DNA from: Ariolimax columbianus
Lineage: Eukaryota > Mollusca > Gastropoda > Stylommatophora > Arionidae
Length of the DNA: 64,000 nt
Assembly: GCA_036924085.1 (NCBI GenBank)
Contig: JAVGWX010000002.1
Span: 49,303,416 to 49,367,415, forward strand
Direction: 5' to 3'
Shown: positions 9,701-21,033 of the stretch, one piece after another
Position numbering within the stretch: the stretch's first letter is position 1
Layout of the letters: every line of letters starts with the position of its first letter
The notes under the pieces: generated by a model
Seen by the model: the letters and a program-made list of their open reading frames with translations, nothing else
Database searches by the model: none
Told to the model about the DNA's origin: nothing
Made by a program: the position numbers and the translations under genes

Positions 9701-10911
9701 TTCTTCTTCTTCATCTTCGTCGTACGCTATCAGACGACAACCTGTATTTTTTCGAAAAAAGCAGAGGTCATCCTGAGACTATCGACACTGCCATAAAGCT
9801 TGTCTAGTGCTGCCACTGGTGATGGCCACATCTGCTTTCTCTGATCCTCGTATGTGGGCAGTTTTGCAGCAAATGTTCAGCGGTCATTTTCCCGGTACCA
9901 CACGAGCATTCGTCAGTGCCAACTATCTTCATTTTGTTGAATAGGTGGTACCTCAGTCTATTGTAGCCAGTGCGGAGTCTGAAGACCACGACCTGCTCTC
10001 TTCTGTTCAACTGGTAATAGGCATCGTTTTTTGTGTAGCCAGTATGTTCTGTTTCCCATTTGGTCATGTATCTAGCTCTAATAAGCCGTTTTGACTCTTC
10101 GTATATCACACTAGTATCTGGTTGTGGTAGTCTTGCACCTTCTTTTGCCAGTCTGTCTGCCTCCTCGTTGCCTTGAATGTTACAGTTGGATGGAACGAAC
10201 TGCACCACTACTCTTTTTGGTGCGGACTGCTGGCATAGTTGACAGAGTACTGCTCTTAAATCATTGTTCAGTATTTTTCTGGCTTTTTAGTGCTGCGACT
10301 ACGGCCAGGGCATCTGTAAGCAGGACTATATGGCTTTCATTCCTTTTACCTGTCACCATTTCTTAAACTGCCGCCCTCAGTGCCTCTGCCTCCGCTCTGA
10401 AATTGCTTTAGAATTTTCCAGTTGCCACTGACAGTGTTATTTGTCTGCCATTTGGTAGGCTCAGGAATGCCCCAGCCCCTCCGTTCTGTGTTGTGTTTGT
10501 TACAGAACCGTCGGTGTATGTATGGGTCCAGTCCATGCTTGGGTAGTTTTTCGTTATGTACCTCAGGGTTGTATCTCTTCTTTCTTTTTCAGTCTGGCAG
10601 TTTTTGTTTCCAATACCTGGTATATTTTCTACCACCTCTGGAAATATAGGCTGCCTCTAGGTAGGTTTTCGTGCAGTAGGGATGGGCTTTGGTGTTGTTA
10701 GTGCGTTCCTTTGGTCTTCGTGCATCTTTGCTTAGGATATTTCTGCAAAGTTTCTCCGCTTTAGTATTCCATTTCCAAAATTGTTTAGTCTCTGGTGCAT
10801 TGGATGGTCTGTCAGTCTTTTGAGTTTCTCTGCTTGCTGCTGGACTCCGCAGTCTCTTCTGTCGGTCATGGGTTGCAGTTTTGTAATCTTTTCAAGTTCT
10901 ACAATTGGCGT

Positions 10912-12396
10912 GGACAATATACCAGCAGAGCTCTTACAAGCAGGTGGAGAGGTAGTGGTGGAAGGCCTGACACACATCTATAACAAAATATGGGCGACAG
11001 GAAACTGGCCGGACTTATGGATGAAATCTATAGTTATACCGCTACATAAGTCTAGAAACCTAAAGCTGTGCCAAAATTACAGAACAATAAGCCTCATTAG
11101 CCACCCTAGCAAGGTCATGCTTAAATTAATCCTCGACCGATTGAAACCCCAAGCAGAGAACATTATTGCCGAGGAGCAAGCAGGGTTCAGACAGGGAAGA
11201 AGCACTACAGAACAGATATTTAATTTAAGGCTGCTAAGCGAGAAATATCTAGAACAGCAGCAAACACTGTATCATGTGTTTGTGGATTTTAAGAAGGCGT
11301 TTGATAGGGTATTGCATAAAGCGCTTTGGGCAACCATGAGGATGTAAAATATCAACGGAAATATTATAACGGTCCTTGACCACCTGTATAACAAGGCGTC
11401 TAGTGCAGTTCTTGTGAATGGGAGGCGAGGAGACTGGTTTCGCACATCAGTTGGTGTGAGACAGGAGTGTACACTCTCTCCAACTCTTTTAAATATATTC
11501 CTTGAAGGATTTATGAGTGAGGCACTTGGAGGTCACGTTGGTACTGTCAAGATAGGGGGCCGAACGATTACTAACCTTCGTTTTGCAGATGATATCGACG
11601 GGTTGGCGGGTTCAGAAGCAGAATTCCAGGAATGGGTCAGAAGGCTCGATGAAACAGCTCTTGACTATGGTATGGAGATAAACGCTGGAAAGACAAAACT
11701 AATGACAGACAACGCTACGGGCTTCAACAGCAAGATAAAAGCAAACGGTCAAGAACTCGAAGTAGTTGACCGTTTTAAATATCTTGGCTCGATTGTCAGT
11801 GATGAAGGATCAAAATGTGAGGTCTTGGCCAGAAAAGCACAGACAATAGCGGCGCTTGCACGGCTTAACAAAATCTGGCAAGATAAACGGTTAGCACTAT
11901 GCACGAAAATCAGATTAATGCGTACACTGGTCCTGTCAATATTTCTCTATGCGTGTGAGACATGGACAGTTACAGCTGACCTTCAACGAAGGATACAGGC
12001 CTTGGAGATGAGATGTTTCAGAAGACTTTTAAACATCACGTACAAAGATCGAGTTACAAACGAGGAAATCCGAAATAGAATTACGACGGCAATAGGGCCT
12101 TTCGAAGATCTCTTGGCAACTGTCAAAAGAAGGAAACTCACTTGGTACGGTCACATATCGTGATCAAATGGTCTTGCAAACACAATCCTCCACGGGAAGG
12201 TGCATGGCAGACGACGAAGAGGCCGGCCCAAAAAGAGATGGGAAGACAACATAAAAGAATGGACCAGTCTCTGACCAGAAGAGTCACAGGCAGCGGCTTC
12301 TGACAGAGAGGGATGGCGTGGAGTTGTGAGGATGTCTTCATGTGTGCCCCAACGACCTTACCGGTTACGGGATGACCTGACCTGACCTGACCTGAC
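10912..12396 (+). mobile_element. RTE-type LINE nested in LINE-1 copy B
   Basis: It is inserted on the plus strand inside a minus-strand LINE. The host sequence ACAATTGGCGT lies at both junctions (10901-10911 and 12395-12405). The element is 5'-truncated inside the RT domain (first residues D-N-I-P-A-E-L-L) and ends in a short (CCTGA)n tail at 12374-12396, a simple-repeat 3' end as in RTE elements. A second copy of the family is at 34.37 kb. Confidence 0.9.
10916..12345 (+). pseudogene. Reverse transcriptase of the nested RTE-type LINE, with stop codons
   Basis: One reading frame runs through the element with in-frame stops at 11345 (TAA), 12161 (TGA) and about 12271 (TGA). It has the finger motif (E-E-Q-A-G-F-R-Q-G-R-S-T), motif A V-F-V-D-F-K-K-A-F-D, motif B G-V-R-Q-E-C-T-L-S-P, motif C F-A-D-D and the distal R-R-R-G-R-P-K-K-R-W-E-D signature that commonly ends RTE-type proteins. 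Catalytic aspartates are retained, so the stops look recent. The endonuclease half is absent through 5' truncation. Confidence 0.88.
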
Positions 12397-12763
12397 AATT
12401 GGCGTTGACTTCATGCCTCCTGTTATAACTCTCATGGCTTGGTTCTGAAGTTTGCTAATTTTGTAAAAGTTCGCCTTTGCTGCTGTTGTCCATGCCGCAA
12501 TGCCATACTCGAGAACTGGTCTCACTCTTCCAGTGTACAGTTTCTTTAGTATACTTTCGTCTGCTCCCCAGCTTGTGCCAGCAAGTTTCCTCATGATTGC
12601 CATTCTTTCTCTGGCTCTCATTCGGTTTCTCTCGATCTGACTTTTCCATGTCATGCACCGATCAAATGTGACTCCCATGTAGTTTGGGTTGTCGTTTGGC
12701 TGCAGGTATTTGCCGTTAAGACTTATTTTGGTGTTTCTTGGGTTTGTTTGAAACACGTCTTTC

Positions 12764-12898
12764 AAAATGTATCAACTAGATCAATGCTTCATAAAGTAGT
12801 TGTCTGCCGCCTGTGTCAGTTCGCGAACCTGTCCGCGAGCCATCAGTCGCCTGTCCGCAACTGCGTTGAGAAAAATAGCTTGTTACATTTTTTTTAAA
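12764..12898. other. Short spacer after the LINE duplication
   Basis: No feature was recognised. Confidence 0.35.
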
Positions 12899-13108
12899 CA
12901 GGAGAAGGGATCGAAGGGAGAATGCTAACCCGGTACTCAAAAATGCTGGCTGAAGTCGGATGTATTGGACCGAAAGGTGCAAAAATCGCAGTCAAGCTGT
13001 AAACTATGACACAACGCATTCCGTTCTCTGGACTACATTTTGCTACTTAAGCCCTTTCAGGGTTTGGTAGCGGGAGATTGAGGACAAACGAAGCCAAGCC
13101 AAGCCAAA
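12899..13108 (+). mobile_element. SINE3 copy 3, 5'-truncated, AAGCC-tailed
   Basis: It starts at CAGGAGAAGGGATCGAAGGG, includes the core GCTGAAGTCGGATGTATTGG and ends in GAAGCCAAGCCAAGCCA. It belongs to the same tail class as the 8.1 and 9.1 kb copies. Confidence 0.8.
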
Positions 13109-13783
13109 CAGTTGTCACAAAACACAATTATAGCTGATATCATTAATTCATAATAGAGTCATAGAATTGGCTAGGATTGCACTTAAGCTAATTTTAATAC
13201 GAGTACGATCTGAAATAAACAATAATCCAAGAATTTGACACCTGTCCTTGCTGCAAATGGATAAATCCTCGCCTGTCCGTAATACTTTCACGTTTGGGAA
13301 AACTGCACTAGCTAATAATAGAACAGGGGGGCAGGGAGATAATTTGTCTTAGGTGAATTGTTTGATCTAAATAAGGATAGAGAGGAGCAGGGTAACATTA
13401 AGCAAAGAGCACTCATAAATGTAACCTCCACAGAAGACGTTAGTCTGGAGTTAAATATTGAACATTAAAAACACAATCAGCAACTTGCACTGACAGTCAG
13501 TTGTGTATCAAGAACAGTCTGTAATAAAATAGTTAACATGGGAAACACTATGAGCTACAGACAATGACAACTGGTGGAATAGCGAGCACACTTTGAGATG
13601 CTTGTGTTGATGCAGAGTACAGGTCGTGATGGGCTACACAACAATGAAAGACATGACATCCTGACTTCAAACCACTTTGGTGCATTAGATATAGATTGAG
13701 AGGGACGTTATCCAAGTGGTGCCATGTTTGAGAAAAATAGGCCACTGAAACCCTCCAAGCATGTAGTAAAATGCCATTAAAAT
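13109..13783. other. Unremarkable spacer
   Basis: No coding motif or repeat was recognised. A 97-codon minus-strand frame at 13548-13841 has no recognisable domain. Confidence 0.35.
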
Positions 13784-13822
13784 GGTTGTGCACGAGGCTA
13801 GCAACTACATCGTGTAAAATCA
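13784..13822 (+). repeat. Short dispersed motif (copy 1 of 4)
   Basis: GGTTGTGCACGAGGCTAGCA followed by ACTACATCGTGTAAAATC. Related copies lie near 21335, 32783 and, inverted, 40376. Confidence 0.5.
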
Positions 13823-13933
13823 TTGCTAACCACATCATCATTGCAAATATCGGATACAGACTTCTTATAATGGGTAGTTATGGTTGGCCCGGTGCTTCAA
13901 TTAAAGATGAAAACTCAATCGATCATCAATTAA

Positions 13934-14197
13934 GGGGGGCGCAGTGGTTAGCGCTCTGGCTTGGCATCTGAGTGGTCCTGGGTTCATTCCCTAGTTGAAG
14001 CGGTAATGTTTTTTTCAGACCGTAATGGCTCCCGGGTCGACCCAGCCTTAAATGGGTACCGGCTTAGTCCGGGAAGTAAAAGCGGCGAGAGAGAGGAGAT
14101 GGCTACCGCCCTCATATAGCCGAGCCTTTGATATTTGAGATCGCTAACACCTCACACTCCTACGGCAGAAATGCTATGGGTTACTTTACTTTACTTA
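13934..14197 (+). mobile_element. SINE2, tRNA-derived, (ACTTT)n tail, copy 1
   Basis: An A-box GCGCAGTGGTTAGCGC and B-box GGTTCATTCCC are followed by a body (GACCCAGCCTTAAATGGGTA, AAAAGCGGCGAG, CCGCCCTCATATAGCCGAGC) and a TTACTTTACTTTAC tail. The copy at 47.9 kb is highly similar along its whole length. Confidence 0.85.
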
Positions 14198-14316
14198 CAC
14201 AAATCAATCGAGGTTCTCCTGTTAGATCATACATTACAATTGATGATCCAGCAATACAAATCAATCGATGATCTCCTGTTAAATGATTACACATTACAAT
14301 TGTTGTTCTAGCAATA
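14198..14316 (+). repeat. Two-copy tandem repeat, 58-bp period
   Basis: ACAAATCAATCGA starts at 14198 and again at 14256, with similar sequence following each. Confidence 0.65.
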
Positions 14317-14701
14317 CAAAGACTACATGTGGATCGTGCAGTGAGTGGCACCTGAGATGATTAATCAGGAGTGCGTATAATCAGTGAGGTAAAGAAATTA
14401 TAAGTATCCATACCATTGAAAGAGGGTCAACACCTATGGGATTGACAAGAATGCAGTGATATCGGGTCTGCATTATATAATACAATATCAATCAATTAAA
14501 TCCCTTCAGCTCCCGATATATCATAGGCCATCAACCCAACAACCTATACGTATGTTTCTAACATAAGCGAGGACTGTCCTGCATCCTTCAAGTTTGACGC
14601 TAGTCCTCTTCTTCATGTGTCTTTTGATCTTCCTTTGTTGGTTCCAGAATAGCTCTGTCTGGAAATGTCTACATGTTATATTCTCGCAGTATGTCCCATC
14701 T
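14317..14701. other. Unremarkable spacer
   Basis: No feature was recognised. Confidence 0.35.
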
Positions 14702-14708
14702 AGCGCCA

Positions 14709-14974
14709 TATGGAGACGGCGTGGGCAAGTGGTTAGGTGGCACGGCTCACAACTAGAAGGTGCTGGCTTCGATCCCCATCACAGCACCGGCCGTTACCCT
14801 GGGGAAGCAAACCCTTAGAAAATGCAGGAAGAAGCAAATCCTCATATAAAATGAATGCTGAAGTCGGATGCACTGGGCCGACAGGCGCAAAATAAAAACC
14901 ACAGTGCAACGCACACCGCCTGGGGGAAAAGATAAATATGGCGAACGCAAAACAAAAAAAACCAAAAAAAATTC
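14709..14974 (+). mobile_element. SINE1 copy 2
   Basis: GACGGCGTGGGCAAGTGGTT (A-box region), a diverged B-box GGCTTCGATCCCC, the shared core GCTGAAGTCGGATGCACTGG and an A-rich tail. The heptamer AGCGCCA flanks it at 14702-14708 and 14975-14981, a probable short target duplication. Confidence 0.82.
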
Positions 14975-14981
14975 AGCGCCA

Positions 14982-15547
14982 GTATAAAATTTATGTCGTG
15001 TTCCATAGATAACAGTCCAGCTCCTTCAAGCAGGGAGGCTTCGGTGACCTTATCGTTCTATTTTAAATGGATTATCCTGCACATTCATCTGTTTATGAAT
15101 GTGTGCACTTGGTATGTTAATGCCTTTGTTGTCCTTCAAGCTTCAAAACGATAAAGCAATACCGACTTTACACACAAGTTGAATATATTAATCTCGGTGA
15201 CAATATTAATTTTCGTGTGGAAGATTGTTTTGTAGTTCCACAGTTTGTCTAACGTGCTGAAAGCCCCTCTAGCTGTATGTATTCTTAGTAGGATATCGGT
15301 GTCTTTATTTCATGCCTTGTCTATAAGATATCATAGTAGGTCATGTATTGACAGGAAAACAAAATATCGGCATCTGTATCTTAGTGTTGTCTATTTTCAG
15401 TTTGACATATTTGCCAGCATCCATTTGTTTTTCTAACAGTTCAAGCCCTTTCGTGAGGACGTTCTTTTCAGTGCTAGGCGAGATTTCATGTCGACTATTT
15501 ATGTCATACACGCCCTGATAAAACCAAATTAACTGTTTCTACGATTT
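14982..15547. other. Unremarkable spacer
   Basis: No feature was recognised. Confidence 0.35.
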
Positions 15548-16073
15548 AGGAGGACTGGACAACTGGTATATCATGAACAGAGCTCAAGAGGAGGACTGGA
15601 CAACTGGTATATCATGAACAGAGCTCAAGAGGAGGACTGGACAACTGGTATATCATGAACAGAGCTCAAGAGGAGGACTGGACAACTGGTATATCATGAA
15701 CAGAGCTCAAGAGGAGGACTGGACAACTGGTATATCATGAACAGAGCTCAAGAGGAGGACTGGACAACTGGTATATCATGAACAGAGCTCAAGAGGAGGA
15801 CTGGGCAACTGGTATATCATGAACAGAGCTCAAGAGGAGGACTGGACAACTGGTATATCATGAACAGAGCTCAAGAGGAGGACTGGACAACTGGTATATC
15901 ATGAACAGAGCTCAAGAGGAGGACTGGACAACTGGTATATCATGAACAGAGCTCAAGAGGAGGACTGGACAACTGGTATATCATGAACAGAGCTCAAGAG
16001 GAGGACTGGACAACTGGTATATCATGAACAGAGCTCAAGAGGAGGACTGGACAACTGGTATATCATGAACAAG
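15548..16073. repeat. 41-bp minisatellite, about 13 nearly identical copies
   Basis: The unit is AGGAGGACTGGACAACTGGT then ATATCATGAACAGAGCTCAA G. I see a single substitution across the inner copies (GGGCAACTGG near 15802). Such homogeneity implies a recent expansion. The 41-bp period is not a multiple of three, so it is non-coding. Confidence 0.95.
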
Positions 16074-16629
16074 AGGATAGCCCCCATAAAAAGGCAATAT
16101 CTAGATAGCACCGATTGCACTCCTATACTAAGGATAAATTCCAATACGTCATAAGTTCTAATATATGCAAATAACTCAATAAATAGTTGAGAATGTTATT
16201 TTTTTACAGGGATAAACAAAATCGGTTCCATCGTATACTAAACAAACATTCCTGAGGCGACACATGGCTAATTATCACACTAAACTATTACATCATTCAC
16301 TTTGAGACAGAAAGATCCATCAAGTACCAGCTGTAAGATAACTCCCAACCAGAGTTGTTGGACCTGTCTCAACATATAGAAAACTGTTTCAATAAACATA
16401 GTTTGAGGTTACGACGAGCTGTATTTGTATTTAAGTCAGAAAGTGGTGTAGCTGTCTACCTCACTTTCTTGTCCTGGACTGTGTAGTTCCATCATCAAGG
16501 CGCAGTCATCGAGACGGACGGGGGTCTGGCAGGATACAGTAGACAACCTAATAGTTCTATGCTGGGGGTATCTTCCGTTTTGATGGAACCAGTTAATGAA
16601 CTAATGTGCATATTTCGCTATGTCCATTC
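16074..16629. other. Unremarkable spacer
   Basis: No feature was recognised. Confidence 0.35.
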
Positions 16630-16789
16630 ATCACATGCATAGATAGATAAGCTCTGGCTAAACTCAGGCTGACATGTTAAGTCCTTGACTCTTCCTCTCT
16701 GTAGTTCAATCACATGCATAGATAGATAAGCCCTGGCTAAGCTCATGCTGACATGTTAAGTCCTTGACTCTTCCTCTCTGTAGTTCAAT
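16630..16789 (+). repeat. 79-bp tandem duplication
   Basis: ATCACATGCATAGATAGATA begins at 16630 and 16709. Both copies contain CTGACATGTTAAGTCCTTGA and end at GTAGTTCA. Confidence 0.8.
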
Positions 16790-16794
16790 GCAAG

Positions 16795-16925
16795 GTTTTG
16801 CAGAAGGCTCACCACAATTGAGCTGACAGTGTTGATCTTGACCTGGATAACCAAGTTGATTGATTGTGCGGGGCGTGCAGGTAAGGCGAGTCTTGGTCAG
16901 TATGTTTCACCTGTCCTTGACTGTT
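16795..16925. repeat. Family R fragment, copy 5
   Basis: It contains GCTCACCACAATTGAGCTGA, AGTCTTGGTCAGTATGTTTC and CACC in the order seen in other family R copies. Confidence 0.5.
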
Positions 16926-17192
16926 ACCGTAGGGTCCATTGACGATAACTAGTTACTGTCTGATATAAGTAGGCTGGTGTTAGAGATGTGATCTCTAGAA
17001 TAAACTTCCGTGGTATCTCGTACCAGTAATGTTGAGACATAAAGAATACACTTAATGAACTATCTAAACATTCGAAATATAGAAAGGACTTGACAAAATA
17101 TAACGTTCTAACTTACCAAAAAACATATTGAAACAAGTTAAGCCGGTAACAATAAAGGTTACAATTTAATACATACATTCTTCTTTGATGCT

Positions 17193-17345
17193 TGGCCAGT
17201 GAATAACATACAGGGCAGTGCCCATCATGTCTGATAGTGTAGTTAAGGACTGATAGTGTAGTTAAGGAAAGCAGTATACTCCCTTCACTTGTTACACCAT
17301 TGGCCAATGAATGACATAGAGGGCAGTGCCCATCAGGCCTGATGA
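17193..17345 (+). repeat. Imperfect 109-bp tandem duplication
   Basis: GGCCAGTGAATAACATACAG at 17193 and GGCCAATGAATGACATAGAG at 17302 start two similar blocks, each containing GGGCAGTGCCCATCA. Confidence 0.6.
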
Positions 17346-17404
17346 CATCAAAAAGAGCAGAAATAAATCCCCCCTTCCCCCTTTCTTAGATCATATGCAG
17401 AGAC

Positions 17405-17640
17405 TGGCAAAGCGATTATAGATCATCATGTCTGATGGCTTTTTTTAAGGCCAGCAGCAAACTCCCTCCACTTCATCCGGTTTGCAGCTATCCTTTGTAC
17501 AGTGCACCAGCTCCGATAAATGAGTTCACGTTTTTTGCATTAAGGACACCCTTGGCCATTCCAGGGTCTCCTTTCGGGTTTCACAGCTGGAATCATGCAT
17601 GCTGTGTGTACCGGATGTTCCTCCCACGGTAAAGTCAGTT
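17405..17640 (-). pseudogene. C-terminal relic of an RTE-type LINE
   Basis: The minus-strand frame reads KPERRPWNGQ and, further on, VQRIAANRMKWREFAAGLKK. This resembles the distal end of RTE-type proteins (basic R-G-R-P-x-x-x-W stretch, then a D-R-x-x-W-R end). It is short and has stops. Confidence 0.45.
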
Positions 17641-18290
17641 TATCTGTTGTCTCTGTAACAAAATGTCCAATTAACAGTATCACAAAAGCGCAAGAATTTT
17701 CCGAATAGAGTTCACTGGCCAATGATAGAAGCTCTCAAAGTACATAATTAACTTAATGTAGAGGGAGCCAGAGAGAGAGATAGAGAGAAAGAGAGTTAGA
17801 GAGAGAGAGAGATAGAGAGGGAATAAAACAAATGAAGTAGGTGCAGGGAGGTTGTTTGCGTTCAAGACACTGCCGTCTAGTCAAATGATTGTGTTCTGAA
17901 AGGTTCTGTCCCTTGGCTATATCAACTAATGGTTAGATAACTTGGTAAATATGTGTAACCCGTGTCATGTTATATGTTGTTCAATTAATTGTTTTGCATA
18001 TCTGGTTATGCATCTGGCTCCTTGTTTTTCTCTCTTACATTTCTCGTGTCAGGTACGTATGTTCTGGTAGGTACACTATAATACAAAGCGAGCCAGTCCT
18101 TATCGGAGCTAACCCAGACCGGCAATAGGAGTTTGGTAAGTAACATCAAGTAAGACATATGAAGTAATTTGGCCGACACTTTTGGTAGGGATGAAGTGTC
18201 AGCTACGTCATTGTACACCATCTCAGCTAGGTGGACAGCGCAGTTTCACTCATTTTTTTTTTCATCGCTAACACTAGGACATGTTTCAGT
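17641..18290. other. Spacer with a GA/GAGA-rich patch
   Basis: GA-rich simple sequence occupies about 17768-17822. Nothing else is recognised. Confidence 0.4.
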
Positions 18291-18294
18291 TTAC

Positions 18295-18390
18295 AACTGG
18301 TAGACTGGAGCGTGTCGGTAACAGGGACTGAACCTAGTAATTTTGATCCTATCAGCAAGGGCTCTACCACTCTGCTAATCAGAAGTGTAT
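18295..18390 (-). mobile_element. Head of a tRNA-related SINE
   Basis: The minus strand reads GATTAGCAGAGTGGTAGAGC (A-box-like) and, further on, AGGTTCAGTCCCTGTT (B-box-like), the tRNA-like spacing of a SINE promoter. The 3' body was not recognised. Confidence 0.5.
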
Positions 18391-18704
18391 CTTCTAAGTC
18401 AGATAAATACATAACATCAAACAATGAAGGTTGTAGCCTGCCGCCCAAAGTTGGGAAATAGACCAAGAAAAGAAACAGAACTGACCATTGCAAGCGAAAC
18501 ATGCAGTGGTAGACTATACGTCAATGCAGGTGAAGGATTTAGAGGCCAAGTGGGATGCAACACACATTAATAAAATATAAATATATAAGACATTCTACTG
18601 GTGAAGGCACGTCTTGTCCAGCCCCAACCGTAGTCCATTGGGTGCTATCACGATGTATTCGCCAGTGTACGAGTGTATGTCTGTTTGTAGGATGTAGTAT
18701 TTGC
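18391..18704. other. Unremarkable spacer
   Basis: No feature was recognised. Confidence 0.35.
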
Positions 18705-18713
18705 TAGTGCTGT

Positions 18714-18747
<34 letters not shown>

Positions 18748-18755
18748 GTTGTTGA
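18705..18755. repeat. (GTT)n microsatellite
   Basis: About 16 near-perfect TTG/GTT units. Confidence 0.9.
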
Positions 18756-18794
18756 ATGACCACACTGAGTAGATTTACTCTTTGTGCGCCCTCA

Positions 18795-19020
18795 GTGGCG
18801 GTTTGTTGTAGCTTTCCTCACATCCCGAGCGTGCTGATGAAGGTGGACCGAGGTTCTTCAGGCAGTTGATATATGCTTGGCTTAATCTGCGTGTCGTTCA
18901 CTACTACGGGGATCACATCGATCCCTCACGTCGTTAGCCAGGCTGCCATGGAAACAGTCCGTTTCCAGGTAGGAATACGGGGAAGTCGAGGTGGGGGTCT
19001 CCGCCAGTATATTTTCTCTG
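18795..19020. repeat. Family R repeat, copy 3, first part
   Basis: GTAGCTTTCCTCACATCCCG, CACTACTACGGGGATCACAT, CTGCCATGGAAACAGTCCGT and CCAGTATATTTTC match the order of the other copies. The remainder resumes at about 19965 after a tandem array, a microsatellite, a SINE-like relic and a CT-rich tract. Confidence 0.65.
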
Positions 19021-19275
19021 ACCCTGACTAACATGTCCGATCAGTATATTTTCCCTGACCCTGACTAACATGTCTGATCAGTATATTTTGACTGACCCTG
19101 ACTAACATGTCTGATCAGTATATTTTGACTGACCCTGACTAACATGTCTGATCAGTATATTTTCACTGACCCTGACTAACATGTCTGATCAGTATGTTTT
19201 GACTGACCCTGACTAACATGTCTGATCAGTATATTTTGACTGACCCTGACTAACATGTCTGATCAGTATATTTTT
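19015..19275. repeat. 37-bp minisatellite grown from family R, about 7 copies
   Basis: The unit is CTGATCAGTATATTTTGACT then GACCCTGACTAACATGT. The word GATCAGTATNTTTT is a single-copy block in family R copy 1 (7227), so the array appears to be a local amplification of transposon sequence. Confidence 0.9.
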
Positions 19276-19329
19276 CCTGGCCAGACGTTAGTCTTCCTCT
19301 CCACTGACCAGTGTATGGATGCGCGCGCG

Positions 19330-19375
<46 letters not shown>
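19330..19375. repeat. (GT)n microsatellite
   Basis: A pure GT run of about 40 bp after a short GCGCGC stretch. Confidence 0.95.
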
Positions 19376-19377
<2 letters not shown>

Positions 19378-19451
19378 TAATGTGTTTCACTATGGAAGTT
19401 ATGCGGTAAAGTGATTTTACAAATCCTTTCTGTTCGTAGAGAAGTGTGTAT

Positions 19452-19640
19452 ATATGAGGGACGGAGAAGCCCAGTGGCTAGTTACACTGTTCACAATCCA
19501 AGCATATCTATGTTTGGATTCAATAAAGCAGTGTCCCATGTAGAAAGTAAAACTATTTTAAAATGCGTGCTAATGTCGGAGAAGTTAGACTACCACTCTG
19601 CTAATCAGTCGCTCTTAACTCTCAGGGTAGAAGAGTCTAC
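19452..19640 (+). mobile_element. Decayed SINE1-like element
   Basis: GGGACGGAGAAGCCCAGTGG, CTGTTCACAATCCAAG and AAAATGCGTGCTAATGTCGG follow the order of SINE1 landmarks, but many substitutions make this tentative. Confidence 0.3.
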
Positions 19641-19731
19641 AGCTCGGCATACCAACTAGACGAAACCTGCTCTGTGGGGAATAGGCTTGCACGATTCTTG
19701 ATGTCTCCTCTCCAAAACTCCAAAAACTCTT

Positions 19732-19905
19732 TTTCTCCCTCTCTCTCTTTCCCTCTCTCTCCCACTCTCTCCCTCCCTCTCTCTATCTCCCTATCCCTTT
19801 ATCTTCCTCCCTCTCTCCCTCCCTCCCTCCATCTTCCTCCCTCTCTCCCTCCCTCCCTCCATCTTCCTCCCTCTCTCTCCCGCTCTCTCTCTCTCGCTTA
19901 CCTCG
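19732..19905. repeat. CT-rich tract with a short minisatellite
   Basis: CTCCCT-type simple sequence including repeated CATCTTCCTCCCTCTCTCCC. The open frames on both strands are low-complexity artefacts. Confidence 0.85.
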
Positions 19906-19964
19906 ATTGTTAAGGCGTAACGCCTTTTTTCCCAGATGGGTTTATTTCTCATAGGGGCACCACC

Positions 19965-20215
19965 TTGACGTTTCATGGATGAGAACATCTTCAAGTTTGG
20001 GTTGTCAGGTGAGTCGCTCCAGTAGCCGCTTCACTTCGGTCTTTGTGTATGACAAGGACAAGAATAGCACCACTGCCCCACAGAGAGCATATCGTAAGAG
20101 ACGACTAGCTGTGTGACGCGCAAAAAGCATAGATGGCGCATAACAGGCTGCGGGTGTACTTACTCTAGTGCTTGAGTCTATTAAGATGGACTCGCACAGT
20201 GGTTAACCACCCTCC
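19965..20215. repeat. Family R repeat, copy 3, second part
   Basis: CACCTTGACGTTTC, TTTGTGTATGACAAGGACAA, CCCCACAGAGAGCATATCGT, AGCATAGATGGCGC and GAGTCTATTAAGATGGACTC correspond in order to 7.92-8.54 kb. This shows the element continues after roughly 900 bp of intruding sequence. Confidence 0.6.
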
Positions 20216-20344
20216 CCTGCACTTGTCCCAACACAGCGGAGTAATAAGCTGCTCGAGCCTAGCCCGCTAAGCAGGAAATGCTCCTCCCGGCTACATCCAG
20301 CTCACGTCAGAGCTGGGACCTGCACAGGAACACCCCCCTTCCCC

Positions 20345-20351
20345 CCAAACC

Positions 20352-20382
<31 letters not shown>

Positions 20383-20385
20383 GTC
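20345..20385. repeat. (CT)n microsatellite
   Basis: A CTCTCT run with a few interruptions. Confidence 0.9.
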
Positions 20386-21030
20386 TAGAAGAACAGGTCG
20401 AGTCTTTGAGAAAGTAGAAATATTATTCATACAAGATGTCTCATGTTAAAATCCAGGTCGGGTCATAACTTGTCAAACACATTTTGAGTGACAGAGGAGC
20501 ACAGCGACAAAATTAGATGAGGCTGGGAAGGTATACATCATGACTACAAAACTAACTGACAGCATTAGAACAGCCTGCCAGAGTGTTACCGGGGTCCTAC
20601 TAGGGAACAAGAACAGTAATACCGTTACCTGCATGTCATAAGATACGACTAAATAGGGTTGGACACGTGACTGGCTACTCCATTCACAAAAACCGCCATA
20701 GACATAAACAGTTCAAACTTTGATGGCGATGACTTCGCATGTATTAGTTGAAGACCTCTGCTCCAAAAGGAGCTTAAAATGTTTTAATCGATTTGATGTA
20801 TTATAGCAACCTCCTCCACTCACCAAAGTTGTTTCTCGTGCAAACATAATAGGGCCACTGCTTCCTTCCATGCACGTTATAAGAGGCTACAAAGAAAAGG
20901 TGTAAAGTTGACATCCTTACCGTGTAAAAACCATTGCCACCAAAACCGTTCTGAAAATGACTAGAATCCTGAGCTGGTTAGATGAGTCAGATGAAGTGGT
21001 GGACATATGCTTCATAAACGTAGTGAGGGG
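20386..21030. other. Spacer with weak family R-like words
   Basis: CATGTCATAAGATACGACTA near 20633 and ATAAGAGGCTACAAAG near 20879 recall a family R block but are too short to classify. Confidence 0.35.
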
Positions 21031-21033
21031 ATC

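Larger units (their letters stand above)
9701..12750 (-). mobile_element. LINE-1 copy B, 5'-truncated, interrupted by an RTE-type LINE
   Basis: Same family as copy A, in two blocks: 9701-10911 (tail, zinc ribbon, RNase H, linker) and about 12397-12750 (post-RT region, ending where the copy is 5'-truncated). The 3' tail is a GAA-type repeat and a 13-bp target duplication flanks the element. Frameshifts break it: separate frames cover 9804-10208, 10408-10635, 10732-10977 and 12358-12765. Its RNase H has Asn in place of the His of the S-H-C-N motif, consistent with decay. Nothing upstream of the post-RT region is present, so this copy never had RT motifs A-C after insertion. Confidence 0.88.
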
